NCBI GenBank assembly: GCA_032718565.1
Contig: JAVGVS010000010.1
Span: forward strand, 5,088,318-5,152,317
Source of the DNA: Distichodus sexfasciatus
Taxonomy: Eukaryota > Chordata > Actinopteri > Characiformes > Distichodontidae
Direction of reading: 5' to 3'
DNA: 64,000 bases
A program made the position numbers and the translations under genes. The notes beneath the pieces were generated by a model, which saw only the letters and a program-made list of their open reading frames with translations, searched no databases and was not told the origin of the DNA. Within the stretch, counting starts at the first letter, position 1. Each line of letters begins with the position of its first letter. Of this stretch, positions 1 through 10,515 are shown piece by piece.

Positions 1-1600
1 AAATATTTACTTACACAGCTGCTAGAAAGGAAATATTAGCCTGCTGGCCTTCATATTAGCTATGCTACTATTTTTAAAAGAGTATAATTGTGGTGAAAAC
101 CTTAAAAAGTATGATTAGTATGAGGGAAAAAGGTAGCTGAGACAGACTGAACAGTGTTTTCGAGTGGTGGTAATGACATGTAGCATAGAAGTGGATGTAG
201 CCAATGGACCTTCACTCTCTGCTCTGCTACTTAATACCCAGCAATATTCTCCTCTTAGCTCACGCTTATCTCCTCAAGTCCTCTCCAGTTGGCTCAGTGG
301 CCCTTGTCTGGCAACAAGAGTGTCTCTCTTTCACAGCTGACCCCTCCCACTGACCCCTGTGCTAACATGCTAAGTGCTAATTTCATTAGCGAGTGAAAGG
401 TCACGCTACCTGCGCTCCCGGGGTCAATGCTCCAATCAGGCGCTGTGTAATACTAGGTGTCCAGTTACACCCTCCTGTCTCTGTTGCTAATGGCCACCCC
501 AGGGGTCAGGGGGCACAGATCAAAGGTCAGGTTGCTAGCGATGGGAAAAGCAGAGACCGAAGTCAGATGCAGATGGCCTAGCAGTGCTCCAAATATTAAA
601 CCGATGAGGTTGAAAAAGGAGTGTTTAGGTGGAGTTTGTTTTGCTTGGACCGGCACGTTTATGCGCTGGCTTGAGTGGACTGAGTCCCATGCAGATGGTC
701 TTTTGAAATGTGTGTTTGGAAAGTGGTAGGTGCTGCTGAGTAAAAAAAGGACTTCACAGTCATACCGCGCAGAGGTTAACAGTGCATGGCAGAAGTGTTT
801 GAGCAAGTCTGTGTTCGGAAGGTTGAGCGGTCAGGGTGAGCTGTGACGGACTGGAAGAAAGGAGGTTTATGTTTAAGCAAGATTTGGAGCGTAGTGAGGG
901 GAAGTGCACAAACACAGTTTCTCTCTCTTTCTCTATGTGCAGTTCCTTCTTCGAGCCATTTCTTTTGAACTTGAATAAAAGCTGCTACATCCCCTCGGTG
1001 GGGCATATCCTCTCTGGGTGAGTTGTTCTTCCCCTGCTCTTTTCCTCATTTAGAACTAATTTCTTAAAGCTCCTTTTCAGACTCACACAACCTTGAAAGT
1101 GAATGCCCAGGACCTTGCCTACAGAGCCGAGTGGAAAGACCGAGAGAGGGGATGCAAGAAATGTGAAGCCATTTCCTTTACCTGCCATCATTTTAACTGC
1201 ATCATGTTAAGGCCGTCCTTAAAATATCTGGAAGGGGAAGTGTAAAGTGACAGCAGGCATTTTTAAGTGCAGCTGCAATATTTGGATTTGTTTAGACAAG
1301 TTTGGTGTGCCTGCGCCTGCATGTGTTTGAGAGAGAGAGAGAGGATGAAAGAACATGACCGTAAGTTTTCCTCACAGCAGGTGTGTAAACATGCCGACAC
1401 CTTCTGTAAAAACCTTAGAACTGCTAGTAACAGAACAAACATGGGCTTTTGCTCCACCAGTGCAGTATGTATGCCACCCTGTTCAGAGAATTGCTGTATT
1501 TGAGTTCACCAGCAATTTTATGAGCAAAACACATATTGTAAGTGCAGTGGACACACTGTGTCTTGTGGTTAACGAGTCTTGGGGAGTAGCAAACTAAAAT
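1..1600. other. Non-coding sequence, no gene recognised
   Basis: No frame here has convincing protein character; the reading frames of 60-113 codons overlap one another on both strands and match nothing I know. The part at 360-560 is GC-richer, with repeated GCTAA and TTAGC motifs, and could be regulatory DNA. A short GA run lies at about 1329-1345. Nothing else could be supported. Confidence 0.5.
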
Positions 1601-1780
1601 TATCGACGCTGCTAACTTAAATACATTTTCAGTAGCTTATCCATAGCGATCCACAAAGCCAGAACATGGAGTCCACCTTTGTGAAGATAGAAGAATGAAT
1701 TTGTGGCAGTAAAATAGCTTCAGTGTAGTTAGCTATTTTGTTACCTTGCAACCTTGCTAACTACTATATTAAAACAGTAG
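1600..1780. repeat. Diverged AGTAGCT-rich (hAT-like) repeat fragment
   Basis: The stretch carries the motifs AGTAGCTTA, TAGTTAGCTA and ATTAAAACAGTAGCTT, which recur near 34.95-35.2, 39.3-39.4, 46.6-46.9, 47.75-47.8 and 48.4-48.7 kb. The 47.7-48.7 kb copy has hAT-like ends, so this is probably an internally deleted relative. No terminal repeats were seen here. A SINE follows directly at the 3' side. Confidence 0.45.
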
Positions 1781-2035
1781 CTTGGCTGTAGTAGTGAATA
1801 GTAGTGTAAGGGAGTTGGCCTCGTGATCGGAAGGTTGCTGACCAGTAAAGGTATCACTGAGGTACTCGTGCAAAGTACTGTCCCCAAGCACTGCTCCACG
1901 TGTGCTTCCCCTGTCAGCTGCCCACTGTTGCTTCATGGCTGGGTCAAATACAGAAGTCACATTTCATTGTGGTGCCTTGTGTGCTGTGCTGTGGTATATT
2001 CACAATGACAAATAATCACTCACTTTCACTCACTT
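1780..2035 (+). mobile_element. tRNA-derived SINE, family A, B box deleted
   Basis: This is one of about thirteen copies of a SINE used here as family A. Its body reads GTAGTGTAAGGGAGTTGG, TGATCGGAAGGTTGCTG, then GTATCACTGAGGTACTC, CCCAAGCACTGCTCC and CTGGGTCAAATACAGAAG, and it ends in CACAATGACAAATAATCAC. Compared with the other copies, about 12 bases are missing right after GGTTGCTG. These are the bases that hold the polymerase III B box (GTTCAAGTCCCG elsewhere). The copy is probably inactive. The 3' tail AATAATCACTCACTTTCACTCAC is simple and AT-rich. Confidence 0.75.
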
Positions 2036-3735
2036 AGCAAGGACATGATGTATAAAAGTCCTGCAGTGCACAATGGCTAATAAGCTGCAATCTGTGATTT
2101 TACACTCATACAGTGCACCTCCAAGGTTATGTGTATGTAGTTGTGGACAGAGTAGGTGTTTATAATGAAGTAAATGTGCATTGTCCATGTAGTGCACATA
2201 TGGGGTATATCAGGTTAATCACCCACCAACAGTAGGTGGGTGTGATGTTAAAAAAGTTTTTAGCGGCTTTTCAGTGTGCTATTAACCCAGGTTAACCCAA
2301 GCGATGTGAACCCTGCTTTTTACCTCTAGAGAAAGCGAGATAGAGAAAGAGAGACAGAGAGCTCCCTATAGGAATGTTGTTCTGTACCATGTCCTAAGGA
2401 GACACTGGCGTAATAATTACAGCTTTCTAAAGCTTGTTATTACCTTCAGTATCAAGCCTTAACTCCGCTTCACTGATATTAATGAAAACAACTTAATTAT
2501 GTCAGAGGGAAACGGTTACAAGCCAATTAAGAGGAAGAAAAAAAGTTGTTCAGTTAAACCCATCCACTGACTTGTTGAACTTTGCGTTTTTTCCCCTCTG
2601 CAAGAACTTAAAGGTTGGACAGCATTCACCCATCACTAGTTATTTGCTTAATTTTCAATTAAAATGATGGCATGCTTTGACTTAGCACAGAAGGCATAAA
2701 GCTAATTTTTGCTCTCAAGGGCAGCTTGTGTGAAAGAATAATAGTGTTGATGAATAGTTGTGAAGAGAGAGAGCGAAATATGCAGAGAGAAATTAACGTG
2801 CTTTCACTTGTTAAAGCAAAAACATGGCACTTGAAGCTAAAACAGAGAGAGGCTGCAAAAACGCAGGTTGCATTTCCTGTGACAGACTCGAACTTCCTGT
2901 CAGTTTTAGCCATCTGGTGTCATCGCTGCGAGTCTGTCGCAGGCTAATCTGACAGACAGGACTTTTCTGCCTGTTGAGAAAGAAAGATGACTGAGATGTT
3001 AGTGTTCTGTTTTGCAGTGTATAAGTATCTGAACTGTCTTAAAGGTCAAAGTTGGGTATGTCAGCATTAAATCAAAGCTTTTGAATTTTGCTTCAAACTA
3101 TGCAGTGAAATTACACAGTCCTGCGTTAAAAACTGAACACACATGGATTAACTAATCTTTCTGTCTTTTCATAGACTTCCTTCTAATTAGGCACTTACAA
3201 CAGACAATACACATTTGTATTCCAATTGATGCTGGCTAATTAACTGAATGTCCTGTGACATAATGCTAATTAACAGGACATCTAGAGTTTGTTAAACTGT
3301 AATCACTGCAGCGTTACTATTTTAATGTCTATTTTAGAATGATGTTGTAGTGTTTGTATAAGTAGTATTTGTCCATTTTAGCTTAACACAGATGCGTTTA
3401 TGTTTACTTCTGCGGCATTTGGAATACTCTCATTCACAGCAACTTACATTTCTGAATTCTTTCATGTTGATACTGTTTTAAAGTCTCTGACATGTTGATA
3501 TCACCAGATGATAGACATGCTCTCTGCTGATGCTGACATTTCCATTTCAGTCTCTGCTTTGTCTTTAGTAAACTAAATTTATGTTTTATTCAGATCAGGT
3601 GACTTTGCCAAAAGTATTCCCATTCCTGAAAAAGTGTGTATTTGCTTTGTAGTATGGGTGTTATTATTCTGCTGCAACATAAAGCACCACTCATTAAACT
3701 CTGGTCTAAATTTGATCCGTTAAAACTTGAATTGA
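2036..3735. other. Non-coding AT-rich sequence, no gene recognised
   Basis: Short overlapping reading frames only. A small perfect 8-bp dyad (CACCCACC and GGTGGGTG around a 7-base loop) sits at 2220-2242. A purine-rich patch lies at about 2325-2362. No terminal repeats, SINE boxes or splice-flanked exons could be identified. Confidence 0.5.
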
Positions 3736-3738
3736 AAT

Positions 3739-3925
3739 AGCGCAGTTGGTAGTGTAATGGTCAGAAAGTTGGCCCTGTGATCGAAAGGTCACCAGTTCAA
3801 GTCCCGGAAGTGCTCATGAATAAGCTACCGTTCAAAAGCATTCCTCCCCGGATGTTGCCAAAAAGCTGCCCACTACTCCTTCATGGATGGTGCACTGTGT
3901 GCTGTGCTCACTTAAATTCACTTAA
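3739..3925 (+). mobile_element. tRNA-derived SINE, family A, with internal deletion
   Basis: The head CGCAGTTGGTAGTGTAATGG fits a polymerase III A box, and CCAGTTCAAGTCCCGG fits a B box about 45 bases later. The middle of the family (GGTAAAGGTACCACTGAGG) is deleted, so the copy jumps to AGTGCTCATGAATAAGC. It ends at GCACTGTGTGCTGTGCTCAC without the usual CACAATGACAAAT tail. Old and non-functional by appearance. Confidence 0.75.
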
Positions 3926-4390
3926 AATAAATTGAACAGTTCCTAGTAATTTTTATTCTATTAATTATTATGTCCCTAAGACTCACAGTACACAACTACA
4001 CAAATATTTATGTTTTTGCTGTTCAGTGATGGTTTGCTTTTTTCTGGTAAATTCTCCTGCTTCACTTAATGCTGGTACTTATCTTATCTTGGTCTATCCT
4101 TATTTTATCTTGCACCATGATAAAATTTTGTCCATGCTTGCAATTTTATTTGATTGCCCTTTGCTAATGTTTTCCATGATCTATAACAAATGATGTAGTA
4201 TTACCAAGCTCATCATTTCTAACAGCTTTTGAGCCAATAGTGGCATGAGCCTTGAAACCACTGAATGGTTTGAAATTAGTGGAATAACTAGCATCTGTGT
4301 CTTTTTCTTGTTTGTTGGGCTCTTAACCCTCGATTGCTTCAAGGCTGATAGAAAAATATTGCTGTGACCCTGACTTCCTCTAATGTTTCT

Positions 4391-5013
4391 ATATGTGACC
4401 TGATCTGGCAAATTGAGTCACAGTAACCCAAAATTCAAAATTGAGGTTTTGGTATCATTGAAAAGATGAATAAGCTTTAAAATGATATCTTGGTCAAAGC
4501 TATATCTTAAATGGTTGTCAAGTTACAATTGTTTGAATTATGGTATCGCAGCACCATTTTCCAACTGAAAAACCGAGAAAATCGCAGTTTTTCATCAGTT
4601 TTTTGTTGATATCTTTAACAATCCATAGCATCCAAAGAGATGCACCCAGTATTCAACAACAAAATTTTACTACAAGCATTTAGATACTTAGGAAAATATA
4701 TTAAATCGGACTGAAGCTTCAATTATTTCAAAATATTTATTAAATACTTATCAAATAAAGCGAAAACAGCATTTATTTTGGACATTCTTTTGTAAGATTT
4801 GAGAGCTGCAACTCAACTTAAATAGCCATTTAAGTACATTTTAACAATTATTTCCATGATGAAACTTCGGGAGATTAATTTTGAAGACCTTTTCTTTCAA
4901 ATAAGACCAAAAAAGAAAAAATGATATTTTTAATGTTTTTCAACATAATCGGCCCGTATCTAAATAAATAGAACGCCGACTTCCGACTCATTACGGCAGA
5001 TCGGGTCACATAT
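4391..5013. mobile_element. Non-autonomous DNA transposon (MITE) with TATGTGAC ends
   Basis: The left end reads ATATGTGACCTGATCTGGC and the right end GGCAGATCGGGTCACATAT. As inverted sequences they agree at nearly every position over about 18 bases. The element is about 620 bp, AT-rich, and has no transposase-like frame. The outermost bases TATGTGAC are shared with the separate 648-bp MITE at 20078-20725 and its partial copy at 6866-7300, so the three probably used related transposases. The superfamily cannot be fixed by eye. The ends sit at a TA or ATA that could be the target duplication. Confidence 0.75.
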
Positions 5014-5202
5014 GTGTAGTTATGTGAAGCGGTGAGTTCTAGGGTTGCTATTGAAGTAACCTTGAAAAAAGAGTGGTTCTTCTTTTCACATCTTAACAGT
5101 GTGTCAGACAATGGATTTTGGTAGTCTTTTTATCTGTTGTATTTACTTTTCAGCCTCAAATTGGCCTGTGCTTGAAGTGCAGTAGTGCTTTGAGCATTTA
5201 AG

Positions 5203-5403
5203 TCAGTATAATGGAAGCATGAAGTCTAAAAATCAGAGTGTCGCTGGTTCAAGTCCGGGACCGGTAAAAGGTACCACTGAGGTACTCATGAGCAAGGTAC
5301 TGTCCCCAAGCACTGCCAAAAAAGCAGCCCACTGCTCCTTCATGGATAAATCACATTTCTTTGAGGTGCAGTGTGTGCTGTGCTGTGCTGACAAATAATC
5401 ACC
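5203..5403 (+). mobile_element. tRNA-derived SINE, family A
   Basis: The B-box region CTGGTTCAAGTCCGGGACCG is followed by GGTACCACTGAGGTACTCAT, GTCCCCAAGCACTGCC and CCCACTGCTCCTTCATGG in family order, then GTGTGCTGTGCTGTGCTGAC and an ACAAATAATCACCC tail. The head is eroded: the A box is no longer recognisable. Most of the body is intact. Confidence 0.75.
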
Positions 5404-6865
5404 CATTGTGGGTCTGATTAAGGCACTGATTTTAGAACACATACATTATTCAGAGCAATAAAAGTCTATATGTTTGATTTGAGGTCCTCCTATTGTTGTG
5501 CAGTATAGATTAAAATGTAGTACAATATAATATTTTATATAATTATATTGATGATTATTTAAATTACCTTTTTAATCATTAACAGGAGAGAATTCTGAAT
5601 TTCGAATTAACCACTCTCACTCAAATTTCAATCTTATCTCAACAGAAACGTGTGATCTTAAAGAAAGTGCCACTAAATATCTGCCATTTAAAAGTATTTT
5701 GCAAATATAATTAAAAGTTAACTCTCAACCTACTATCTGCGTCAAATTCTGTTTTTATTGTGGGAAAGCAGGAGACTGATAACTCCCCCCTGCTCTCTCT
5801 TTCTGTTCACTACACTGCAAATAAAGTTGGGGAAGTGCTGTGTTTAAAAAGTTCTTTCTTCCAAGAACACATAGCAGAACTCAATCACCTTGAGCAGCCT
5901 TCTGAATCCAGACTTTTCCACTGCACTACTAGCATGTGTTTTGCAATGCAATAGTACTGCACAAGTTATATGGCAAAGATTTGTCAGTTTGTTTGTTATA
6001 TTGCCAGACTTGATCGCGAAGGGTTTCTTTCACAGTTTACCCCAACAGTGTTCTCATATCGATCAGACTGGTAGACGGCCTTTTATTATCAACACTTTCC
6101 TAACATTTCTCAACCTAATCTCCCACCTTACACTGTTTCTGTTGTTACCTGTCGATGGTGCAAGCAAACTCTATAGCTGCCAAATGAGTGGTAGTTTTCG
6201 TATCAACACACATCATTATAAACCTATAAGACTGGCTGTTTATGAGGCAAGTTGAGATGTTTGAGGTTTGTTCATACAGCTAAACTGAGAATCTAACGTT
6301 CTACTGTCGTTTTGTTTTTTTGTGTCCAGTCCTAGGACCTCATAGTGCTAAAAGGCAGAACTGTGCTTTCTCTGGCCTGATAGCTACCTTATGAAACATA
6401 AGGATATATTTAAAGTGCTCAGAATTTGTGTTTTTGTGTTAAAAAGACCCTAAGGAGACGTCTACTCTGGCTTTCCATAACCACTTAACTCATTACTGGT
6501 GGACACCGTCCCGTTCTAGCTGCAGCTGTTACTATGGAGACAGGCTGCCTCCGGGTGTGTGGAGGTGTGGAGGGAGGCTATCATTAGGACTGTGTTGCTG
6601 TTTCTAGACCTGATCGATACAGGTTTTTAAGTGGACATCCTCTTCCCTGGCATCAAAAGTTGCTCACACTTTCTGTCAGTGAAACATCAGACTGCTGTTG
6701 TCTGACATCTGTAACACTTTGCTCTTACTTTTACGACCAGCACCTTTTCCAGCAGCATGCAAAGAGGATGACAAATGATGGACTTTATTTCGATCGATCG
6801 AGTTTCATACAGAAGCTTACCAAACTTCGCCAAACATACTTTTTAGCTAAGACTTTTTCTTTATA
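5404..6865. other. Non-coding sequence, no gene recognised
   Basis: The stretch is AT-rich around 5510-5720. The 121-codon frame at 5890-6255 lacks any recognisable domain, has no codon pattern I trust, and has no clear splice sites around it. The palindromic run CGATCGATCGA at about 6790 is notable but short. No SINE or transposon ends were found. Confidence 0.45.
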
Positions 6866-7300
6866 TATGTGACCCTCCACGGCAAAACCAGTCGCTTGTC
6901 GCAACGGAGGTTTCCGAGAAAAACGACCGTTTATGTTGTGTGGGATATGTTGCGTGTTTTGAAACAGTGGAAGGTCTATAGTGTACTGTTGTGAATAAAT
7001 TTCGCGGAAAAACTTACCCTTTCCATCCTAAAAACGTGACTTTCTTGAGGTGAGGAATTCAATTCCAGCAGAATGTTAAAAGTTTCGGTTTTGACCGCTC
7101 TACTCCAATATTTACGGTAAATCCACTCGTTGACTAGCGTAAAGATATTTCTCCGGAATCCATCTTCGTCTCCCGAGTTCAGTTAACCTAACGCAGGTGG
7201 GCTACCGTGTGACTGTGAATGCAGCGTAGGCTACTGTAAATGCAAACGTAGCTGGGACCGCACCAAGCGTCTGTGAGTGCTATGGCGATAGTCAACTTCA
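6866..7300 (+). mobile_element. Truncated copy of the 20.1-kb MITE
   Basis: From TATGTGACCCTCCACGGC onward the sequence follows the complete copy at 20078-20725 almost base for base, including GCAAAACCAGTCGCTTGTCG, TTGAAACAGTGGAAGG, GTGACTTTCTTGAGGTGAGG and GATAGTCAACTTCAA. The shared stretch ends exactly where a TA/CA microsatellite begins, so the right third and its inverted end are missing. About 28 bases near 6950 present in the other copy are absent here. Confidence 0.85.
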
Positions 7301-7313
7301 ATATATATATATG

Positions 7314-7347
<34 letters not shown>

Positions 7348-7370
7348 GTATATATACTGTATATATTTAG
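7301..7370. repeat. (TA)n(CA)n microsatellite
   Basis: A short TA run passes into about thirteen CA units, then a further TATATA patch. It lies at the broken right edge of the MITE copy to its left. Two reading frames of 67 and 94 codons cross it and are artefacts of the repeat. Confidence 0.9.
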
Positions 7371-7444
7371 GTGTTTTAGGCCCTTTGCCACATGTGTGTA
7401 AAATTAAGCATGTAACCATGTAGTCTCCATATACAAACATTTGT

Positions 7445-7910
7445 GAAACAAAATGGGTCATTTTGAAGAGCTCAGTGGCTTCAAACATGGTACTGTGATA
7501 GTGACACCTTTGCAATAAGTAGGTTTGTGAAATTTCATCCCTGCTGGATATTCAATGATCAACTATAAGTGGTATTATTGGCAAGTACAAGCAATTAGGA
7601 AAACAGCAACTCAGTTACCAAATGGAAGACCACACAAAGTCACAGAGCAGGGTCAACAACAGCTAAGGTCCATGGTGAATAAAAGTCATCTGTGCTTTCT
7701 GATTCCCTAGCTGAAGAGCTCCAAAATTCCATTGGCATTAATGTAAGAACAGAAACTTTGCGCTGGAAGCTTCATGGAACGGGCACGGCTGAGCAGCTGC
7801 ATGCAAGCCTCACATCACCAAATCCAGTGCCTATATGCACAGGAGGATTAATTCCATATTAAAGTCAATGTATTTGAATACAATGTCATCAAAATTGCTG
7901 TTGGTCTTAG
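7445..7910 (+). pseudogene. Tc1-like transposase pseudogene, fragment
   Basis: In three broken frames this stretch matches the N-terminal DNA-binding half of a fish Tc1-like transposase. It starts at ATG 7453 with MGHFEELSGFKHGTVIV, is interrupted by a stop at about 7516, then resumes with TATQLPNGRPHKVTEQGQ (GRPRKVT-type linker between the two helix-turn-helix motifs) and later VRTETLRWKLHGTG. After about 7845 it jumps to AATTCCATATTAAAGTCAATG, which resembles the 3' untranslated end of such elements. The whole catalytic DDE core is therefore deleted. It carries several frameshifts and stops and cannot make transposase. No terminal repeats remain. A dead relic with no host role visible. Confidence 0.75.
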
Positions 7911-9530
7911 AAGCATGTAATCAATTTCTCTACATTACTTCACATTAGACACAGATTGGGAAGCCATAGTTCCTACCGGGATGCTCATTTTTACTTGAAG
8001 TTTTATGCCATAGCCAGACAATCACCAAGCAATGTCATGATATAAATCAGGAGTTTTCAACTGATTCTGTCCCGGGCACTGCGACTCAGACTGGGAGGGA
8101 GTATTTATTTTGTATTACTTTTTAGATAAAGGGTCCACTCTAATCAGATACAGTTAAATTAAGAGGTAGCAAATTAGCTATAAAGTTAAAATGTGTAGTA
8201 GCAAAGTCTAAAATAGTTTTCTCTCATGAAAACATGCAGAAGTACAAAACCTCTCATTATACCACTGCATGCTTAATCCTTTAAAATGGAAATGCGCACT
8301 TGAGCACCACTTATGTTAACCCCCTGCTAATGTGGCTAACAATGAATAAAAGTTTGTGACTTTCAGCACAAGCTGTCATTAAAATGCAGTCATTGTCAGT
8401 CACATTACCGCAACGTCAGAGTGATGGAGTGACAGGAGATGCCAACTATGAACTAAATCCTTTCTAATTAGCACTAGGAGAAATTTAATTAATATTAATA
8501 ATGATAACAAGAACAAAAATCTGTGTCACTAGATGTCAGGAAACTGGCTAAGTTGTGAAGGTATCGTACGCACCACAGTGATAATACACCCAGAGTTACT
8601 CCCTTGCCGGAATATCGGCAGCAGAATTTTACAGTTTTGATGTGGTGAGCGGAGAGCGGGGGAGGGCTCGTCTGGAGGTGTTAAAAAGACTCTGAGTGAC
8701 GTTGTTTACATTCAGCAATCAGGTTAAATGCACACCATCTGTTGACCGAGGAGGCCTATATGGTTCAGGAATATGTGAATATCAATTAGTTCTTCTGTGT
8801 ATGTGTGTGCTTGGAGTCTTGGCTGGAACAACATGCTTCTTATTCACACACTGCTTGGGGATGTGGAAGGAGTGTGCGTGTGCATGTGTGTGTGTGGAGT
8901 AAGGGGGGTGGGTTGGGTAAATCCTTAATTAAACCTAATTGATATGCATAGAAAAGGCTTGATATCTGTTTGAGAATTTGATTGTTACTGTGAACATATG
9001 GTGCCTCAGACAGGGGAAACGGTGCTCCTGTTTCCCTCCGAAAGAGAGACTTTCTTTGGGGAAGAAGAGAGGGGTCGAGGCCTGCCGGGGGGAGGGAAAA
9101 AAGGTAAAATACTGACCCATTTTAATATTTGTCTTTCATTTTAGATTTCTCCTTCTTTCTTACTTTTCCTGTTATTTTGACCTCTTCCGACACTGAGCTC
9201 TGTTGCATCTCCGTCTTTCTCTCTGTCTCTCTAGGACAGATGGAAGAAACATTGTCTTTGCTTCAAAGGTCAGTGTGGAACTGTTAACCTGTACAGATTG
9301 CTGTCTTTGCCCCCCCCCCCTCAGCTCTCACCTCTCTGCACTCTTAACTTCTCCATCTCATCATCCCATCCTTTCCCTCTCCCTCTCTCTCTCTATTTCT
9401 ATTCATTTTGGTTATTCTGCATTCTGAGGTTACAGCTGTTGTTCTGTCAGAGCTGTATCCAGTGGAGGGGAATGGTGATGGTGTCTTGCGCTCGCTCTCT
9501 CCCTCCTTCCCTTCTGCATGTGCCCTGAAG
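7911..9530. other. Non-coding sequence with weak exon-like segment
   Basis: Mostly featureless AT-rich DNA. A GT-rich patch lies at about 8800-8900, and a C10 homopolymer with pyrimidine tracts lies at 9309-9410. The only exon-like item is the 34-base segment at 9234-9267, listed under findings. No recognisable protein was found. Confidence 0.45.
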
Positions 9531-9534
9531 GGAT

Positions 9535-9655
9535 GAATAATGCTTTAAGAAGCTGACATTGCTCTGATGAGCTCAGAGAAAGTCATGCATATGCAAGTCC
9601 AGGTTAATTAAAATGATTAATTAGTTAATTGCACTCTCCTCTTTAAAGGTTAGTT
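9535..9655. promoter_or_regulatory. Candidate enhancer: octamer-like and homeodomain-site cluster
   Basis: The block contains ATGCATATGCAAG, close to a POU octamer, followed 18 bases later by a run of overlapping TTAATTA and ATTAATTAG homeodomain-type sites, within 120 bases of non-repetitive DNA. Such clusters are common in vertebrate conserved non-coding elements. AT-rich DNA produces these motifs by chance too, and conservation was not tested, so this is only a candidate. Confidence 0.25.
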
Positions 9656-10238
9656 TTCAGGGGAAAAAAACAAAAATGTATGCAAATGTACAACTCACCT
9701 CGAATGCAGCCAAGACGCATCTAAAGTCCAAATGCTGCTCTTTTGGATTAAGGCTGGAGCTGCGATGCCAGTGTTTTAAATATGTAACGTGTTATGAGGA
9801 TGGTATTAGCTTTATGTCATCTTAAATATTCATATATTTCTGCCTGTTTTTACATTGTAGCACTTGCAGAATTGCATAAGCAAAATCTCACCAAAGCAAA
9901 AATGTCAAGACAAATAAATTAGAGGTAAGTAGAATATGCTGATTTTTCCAAGTTTGAATTCTGTGCTATCAAAATGTTAAAATATAAAGATTATGAATGG
10001 TAAAAGTAATTGTTTTAAACGTTATATTAAAATCAGATATTTTTATATTATATTTTAGTTAATTTTATATCTTCCCTAAGTCACTTTTCTCTCTAAACTA
10101 CAGTACTGTGCAAAAGGTTTAGGCAAGTGTGAAAAAATGCTGTAAACAAAGAATGCTTTCAAAAATGGAAGTGTTAATCATTTATTTTCATCAATCAACA
10201 AAATGCAGTGAATGAACAAAAGAGAAATCTAAATCAAA

Positions 10239-10358
10239 TCAATATTTGGTGTGACCACCCTTTGCCTTCAAAACAGCATCAATTCTTCTAGGTACACTTG
10301 CACACAGTTTTTGAAGGAACTCGGCTGGTAGGTTGTTCCAAACATCTTGGAGAACTAA
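10239..10358 (-). pseudogene. Tc1-like transposase C-terminal fragment
   Basis: On the minus strand about 39 codons read through to a TGA stop with the usual fish Tc1 C-terminus: LVLQDVWNNLPAEFLQKL, then CASVPRRIDAVLKAKGG and a final TKY. This fragment has no internal stop, so the arm was copied from a reasonably intact transposon. The catalytic core and DNA-binding domains are absent. A second, more eroded copy lies in the other arm on the plus strand at about 10447-10515. Confidence 0.85.
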
Positions 10359-10446
10359 CTACAGATCTATAATCCTATAATCCTACAAAATAATATAATG
10401 ACTACAAAATCATATAATGACTATAATCCTACAAAATCCCTGACTT

Positions 10447-10515
10447 TGTGCAAGTGTACCTAGAAGAATTGATGCTGGTTTGAAGATAAAAGGTAGTAAC
10501 ACCAAATATTGATTT
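10447..10515 (+). pseudogene. Second Tc1 transposase C-terminal fragment, inverted
   Basis: The plus strand reads LCASVPRRIDAGLKIKGSNTKY-like sequence to a stop, the mirror image of the fragment at 10239-10358. It differs at several residues (GLKIKGS in place of VLKAKGG), so the two arms have diverged since the fold-back formed or were joined from two different parents. Confidence 0.75.

Noticed and set aside
2220..2242. 8-bp stem hairpin
   Set aside because: Short enough to be chance in 64 kb and has no other signal.
3739..3800. Functional tRNA gene
   Set aside because: A and B boxes are present but the sequence continues as a SINE and cannot fold into a complete cloverleaf with an intact anticodon arm by eye.
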